A DNA stretch of 64,000 bases from Phoronis australis (taxonomy: Eukaryota > Phoronida > Phoronidae). Shown here piece by piece: positions 59,317 through 64,000 of this stretch (position 1 is the stretch's first letter; each line of letters begins with the position of its first letter). The notes beneath the pieces are model-generated. The model ran no database searches. It was not told the origin of the DNA and worked only from the letters and a program-made list of their open reading frames with translations. The stretch covers positions 158,898-222,897 of the forward strand of contig NMRA01000314.1 in assembly GCA_002633005.1 (NCBI GenBank). Reading direction: 5' to 3'. The position numbers were made by a program, and so were the translations under genes.

Positions 59317-59880
59317 CTGAAAAAATCAAAGCATTCGTGTTGTGTTTGTTAGGCTAAATCTCACTTAGAAATCATGAAGAAACGATGAAATGTAATTAAT
59401 CAACCCATCAACTAGTTCAGGCTCCGTATTATTCTAAAGTTATTAACATAATACCGTAACTTGAGAGAATGTTCAGGCAAATACACGATCGCTTTTTTGC
59501 GTCCACGATCGCCATAGAGAATTAAGGACATCGTTCCCGATCGCCGTCTCACACAAGGACCTGCTTGTATTGGTAAATATCTCAAATTGTTTCACAAATC
59601 ATAACTAATAAAGGTGTCACCAGGAACGATTAAACTATAAACGTCACATGTCTCTTCTTAAGAACCCTGGAATTGCTAATAACAAGTAGATATTGTCGAT
59701 TTTTCAAGGCACAAAGCATTTTACCGAAAGCCATTGCTTTCTGAACTCTTTATTCTAAAAAATAGGCAAAAGCCAAATATTATTTCAAATCCACAACAAA
59801 GGTTACTCTGAAGCTTTTCTGTGGGCAGCATTTGTACCAAAGTGGCCTCTATTTAAGCAGAAAATGACACTTAAACTCAC

Positions 59881-60010
59881 CGCCGTCTGCCATTTTTGGT
59901 GCAAGGTCTCGTCCTCGATCGCCTCTTCCGGGCGTTCTCGATCGTCCTCCGGGCGTTCTCGATCGCGGGTTGGCCGGGGTGTACATTGTATGGTGGCTGG
60001 CGCAATTAGC
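59881..60010 (-). other. Candidate first exon of the zinc-finger gene
   Basis: CACCAAAAATGGCAGACGGCG followed by donor GTGAGT reads M-A-D-G with phase 1, which fits the acceptor at 59316 in frame (MADG-VELWPHEESF...). Upstream on the same strand are three GATCGAGAACGCCCGGA-like 21-bp repeats. The start context is Kozak-like. Confidence 0.45.
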
Positions 60011-60015
60011 GGCAT

Positions 60016-60147
60016 TGGGACGCGAAATGGTACAGGGGCACCTTCCGTTCACTGGCGACAAAAAACCATATGAGCCACTGATGTAATCGTAATGAACTTA
60101 GCGTAGGCTAATTGTTAGACATTGTTTGCGGAATAATGGGCATGCAC
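60016..60147. repeat. Duplicated block, also at 18306-18470
   Basis: GGGACGCGAAATGGTACAGG through GTTTGCGGAATAATGGGCATGC. It lies just upstream of the candidate zinc-finger first exon. Confidence 0.6.
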
Positions 60148-60381
60148 AGTGCCGGCTATATACATGTATTATATATTTTATCGTAGTTAATTGTAGTTTG
60201 TAGCTGAGGTGAAATGACTGTAATAAGTCCAGTGGCGGCGTAGCGTGCACCCTCCTAGTCCTTGCCCTCCGGCGTCGACACCTCACTAAGGCCAGTGGCC
60301 GCCCCCCATCCCGATTGGTAGCTGTGTAATTTGTAACCCCTCAGTTAACAGATGCCTGGTGCCCCCCTTGGACGACACCTG

Positions 60382-61378
60382 NNNNNNNNNNNNNNNNNNN
60401 NNNNNNNNNNNNNNNNNNNNNNNNNNNNNNNNNNNNNNNNNNNNNNNNNNNNNNNNNNNNNNNNNNNNNNNNNNNNNNNNNNNNNNNNNNNNNNNNNNNN
60501 NNNNNNNNNNNNNNNNNNNNNNNNNNNNNNNNNNNNNNNNNNNNNNNNNNNNNNNNNNNNNNNNNNNNNNNNNNNNNNNNNNNNNNNNNNNNNNNNNNNN
60601 NNNNNNNNNNNNNNNNNNNNNNNNNNNNNNNNNNNNNNNNNNNNNNNNNNNNNNNNNNNNNNNNNNNNNNNNNNNNNNNNNNNNNNNNNNNNNNNNNNNN
60701 NNNNNNNNNNNNNNNNNNNNNNNNNNNNNNNNNNNNNNNNNNNNNNNNNNNNNNNNNNNNNNNNNNNNNNNNNNNNNNNNNNNNNNNNNNNNNNNNNNNN
60801 NNNNNNNNNNNNNNNNNNNNNNNNNNNNNNNNNNNNNNNNNNNNNNNNNNNNNNNNNNNNNNNNNNNNNNNNNNNNNNNNNNNNNNNNNNNNNNNNNNNN
60901 NNNNNNNNNNNNNNNNNNNNNNNNNNNNNNNNNNNNNNNNNNNNNNNNNNNNNNNNNNNNNNNNNNNNNNNNNNNNNNNNNNNNNNNNNNNNNNNNNNNN
61001 NNNNNNNNNNNNNNNNNNNNNNNNNNNNNNNNNNNNNNNNNNNNNNNNNNNNNNNNNNNNNNNNNNNNNNNNNNNNNNNNNNNNNNNNNNNNNNNNNNNN
61101 NNNNNNNNNNNNNNNNNNNNNNNNNNNNNNNNNNNNNNNNNNNNNNNNNNNNNNNNNNNNNNNNNNNNNNNNNNNNNNNNNNNNNNNNNNNNNNNNNNNN
61201 NNNNNNNNNNNNNNNNNNNNNNNNNNNNNNNNNNNNNNNNNNNNNNNNNNNNNNNNNNNNNNNNNNNNNNNNNNNNNNNNNNNNNNNNNNNNNNNNNNNN
61301 NNNNNNNNNNNNNNNNNNNNNNNNNNNNNNNNNNNNNNNNNNNNNNNNNNNNNNNNNNNNNNNNNNNNNNNNNNNNNN
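60382..61378. other. Assembly gap (997 N)
   Basis: Run of N. Predicted frames across it carry no information. Confidence 1.
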
Positions 61379-62820
61379 CTTGCTGCGGCACCGAATCAGT
61401 CACTCGGTATCTTTCCTATGAGGTCCAGACCGTTGAGTTGAACTGAGTTTACCTGATGTCTGTCACGAACTGAGTCATTAATAAAATCGTCTTTTATGAA
61501 TTTTTCTCTGGAACTCGAATGGCCTTTTCAAGTTCATGCCGTTGAATGATCGTACTTTCAGGGGGGGCGACCGGTCTAGAGACTCGCAGTAACCTGCGGG
61601 GACATTACAATATGAACGCAGAATTACAATGAGCTTTGTCCGAGTTTAAGGTTTTTTCACTGAACAGAGGGCCCTAACCCCTTTAGGTGCCTCCCTTCCT
61701 ATACCAGTGGCTCTTACAGCGAAGATAAACCACTAGTAAGGCATCTGCAGGTAGTCTCCATGTAAACAAGCAGCGGCGCCATCTATCATTTAGACGAGAC
61801 ACGCATGCCAGTCACAATTTCTGAATATAATGTTTGAAATAACAATAATCATCTGTGAGGTTTTAAAAGAATGGTAATAAGTAGTGATGTCTGCTTTTTC
61901 TCTAAAATACAAGCTTTTTGCGTCGTTTTTGCAAGCGTTTTAAGAGGGCCCCCTATTGGTGGTTGAGGCAACTGAGAACAAGCATATAGAACGAAGTGGA
62001 GCTGGTGTAATGCTTTGTAAGCAAAAACTATGGGAGAGGCAAGATTTGTTATTTTAGATTATGAAGAGCTAAGGAATGACAAAACAAATCATTATAAAGT
62101 CAGGTTTTGAAAAGGTGCAATATGGCTGCTACAGAGTGCCAAAGTTGGACGAAAATGGCTTCAGTGAAAACCTGCAAAATAGCCGTTTTTGCCACAAAAA
62201 TCAAACCATACAAATTTGAAAATGAATTTTGAAAGTTATGCCATTAAATGTTCAATTATAGTCCTTTAAAACTGAATCACTCATTTGTTATCAGCCAGAT
62301 ATACAAGCTAGTAAAATGCATTCAAACATATCTACTTCGGCGCCCAATTTTGTTGCAAAATGGCGGTACATGTCATAAAAAGAGAAACAATGGATGAAAA
62401 TTTTTAAAAATCGAATTTTTATTTAAATCTCATCAAACTCATGTGCTTGTTCTCAAAAAAAAATCCGTGATATCGGTTATAGATTCTAACTGTCGGTTTT
62501 TATATGGAGTCACTCTTAAATATTCACAGAGAGCTCTACTTTCCGCTCTCGAACTCGGATATTCGTCTGTGGAACATGGACATTTTGACTTTCGGCATTC
62601 GTACTCAGCTCATCATCTCTGTTACTGGTTCTTGAAGTTCTCGTTGGGAGTATTTTTGATTGGCACTCTTGTTGATTTAAAAAAATCTGTCATTTCCTTG
62701 TCTTGGCGCTTCGCACTCTTGACGAGCCAGAAGGGCCAAAAGTATGTGGGAACATCTCTATAAACACTTTGTGAAAGATTCGAAATTAGTAATGGCAGAA
62801 TTACTCCAGAATGAGGCAAC
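61379..62820. other. No gene recognised
   Basis: A 106-codon + strand frame (62443-62763) was examined and shows no family features. No RNA gene or repeat boundary is evident. Confidence 0.35.
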
Positions 62821-62829
62821 TTAACCTCT

Positions 62830-64000
62830 GACCTCTGTCTCGGTTAGAGCACATGCTGTAGTAGATTATATTTTACCTGACCCAACTAATTTGAATGATT
62901 GTGTATCGTTTTCTGTATCTAATACTTCTGATATTTTGATACTTAGATATCCACGCTTTGATTGGGCCAAGATGTAAAGCGCCAGATTATTCTCTTCTTG
63001 TTCTAAGGTTCAAAATCTCCTCGCTTGGTTTATGTTTACCTGGTATCGACAACCATTGGATTCAAATACTCTTTCTAAAAAACGGAAAAATGACACATGC
63101 AATATCCTGGCAGAATTTAGTAATAATGTGACATTTAATGAAGAAACTTAGTGTTTAATTGATTCATTATTGTTATCCTATGAACATCAGAACCAACTTG
63201 ATATAGTGTATCAGTCATTTATGGACTTATTAATTAAGGACATTGATTCCGTGCTGGATTACAAGGATTATTATCCGAGTCGTAAACTAAGGAAGTATTC
63301 TAACAGGAATCATCGTTATTGAAATTTGGAACTTAACGATTCTTGGAAAATTTCAAAGTACATTGAATTGGTTACATTACAAACAATTATTTCTGTCTGA
63401 TCAATGTAAATTTGCGCGAAACGTTAATACCAGTTGAAGGATCGTGTTGAAACTGAAAATATAAATCTTGAAAATCCTAAGGATTTCAGGGCATGTATAT
63501 TAAAAAACTAGGACCATAATAGTTTAGCAAAGTTCCCCTGGAAGTCTTGGTTTCAAACCCTAATATAAACTTTGATAGAAATTTTGTTCTAAGTAAATGG
63601 AAAAATGATTACGGAAAATTATTTGTACGCAGTTCTGAAAATACATTATTTGATGATGAATTTTATTTGGAACCTTGCATTTGCGTAAGCAGAATGTGAT
63701 TGTACTAATATAATTGATCAAAGCTTAAATTGTGAAAATCTCTGTTGATGAGGTTGGAAATGTTGTTATAAACAAAGAATAACGAAGCCATGACTGCCTA
63801 CCTTAAGAGGTTTTAATATTCAAAACTATTGTTTTACTAACCCGACTGTTAATTGAATCTTTTAAACGTGGGCTAATGCCTTCTGACTGGTATAAGGCAC
63901 TTATAATCCTCACGCTGTATTAATTCTGCACACGACTCTAGAATTCCTTTGAACTACCGTGGGATACAGTAGTCTTCTCTCAATATTTGTAAACTCTTCA
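62830..64000 (+). mobile_element. L1/Tx1-like LINE ORF2, degraded, runs off the window
   Basis: In broken + strand frames, DYILPDPTNLNDCVSFSVSN (about 62860) matches the late endonuclease region. FVLSKWKNDYGKLF-like sequence (about 63580) is the linker. LIESFKRGLMPSDWYKALII (about 63850) and a decayed NYRGI...L-I-CKLF stretch match the first motifs of the reverse transcriptase. Stops are frequent. The rest of the domain lies beyond 64000. Confidence 0.7.

Noticed and set aside
60345-61446. Three open frames of 352-364 codons
   Set aside because: Produced by 997 N; no real coding sequence is visible.

Overview
This window looks like a draft assembly from an invertebrate animal. The genes have introns with canonical GT/AG sites and noncoding DNA dominates. 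Transposon remnants are dense, including L1/Tx1-like and CR1/jockey-like LINE fragments and many small inverted-repeat elements. There are three long N gaps plus single-N contig joins. Two of those joins sit beside near-identical adjacent copies, as expected when two haplotypes of a very polymorphic animal are not collapsed. A marine invertebrate such as a lancelet or hemichordate would fit, but nothing here fixes the species. No bacterial-style genes, CRISPR array or rRNA were seen.

The real protein-coding content is two paralogous genes in tandem on the + strand, both of the MFSD4 / sodium-dependent glucose transporter 1 (NaGLT1) branch of the major facilitator superfamily. Gene A has a 5' noncoding exon ending at 5410 and coding exons 8558-8689, 10914-11199 and 15880-16937, predicting 491 residues. 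Gene B has a matching 5' exon ending at 21962 and coding exons at 44406-44501 (cut by a gap), 46753-47038 and 53029-53951. Splice phases (0, then 1) agree between copies. Gene B has lost one base near its end, which removes the cytoplasmic tail present in A. Its first intron is about 22.4 kb against 3.1 kb in A, swollen by repeats.

Layout: 1-5300 is repeat-rich upstream DNA (end of an inverted-repeat element, a 1.7-kb composite element containing a foldback element, a LINE 3' end). 5300-16937 is gene A. 16938-21800 is intergenic. 21870-53951 is gene B; its intron 1 holds LINE relics, permuted repeats, two inverted-repeat/foldback structures, minisatellites and two N gaps. 54700-55900 is a 431-bp-period satellite containing perfect DR1 nuclear-receptor-type sites. 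58900-60010 (- strand) holds a decayed C2H2 zinc-finger gene with a plausible first exon. 60382-61378 is a gap. 62830-64000 is a degraded LINE running off the end.

Because the two genes are ancient duplicates, each serves as the empty-site control for insertions in the other. Several small element families can therefore be delimited from sequence alone: a 156-167-bp hAT-type MITE, a two-unit palindromic GGCGGCGCA element, an element with GCGCGYACCCAG ends and a 250-bp GGGGCCCGTTCC element. The most unusual structures are the foldback elements built from about 20-bp modules, the two-unit palindromic element, and a hammerhead-ribozyme-like motif inside an inverted repeat in gene A intron 1.
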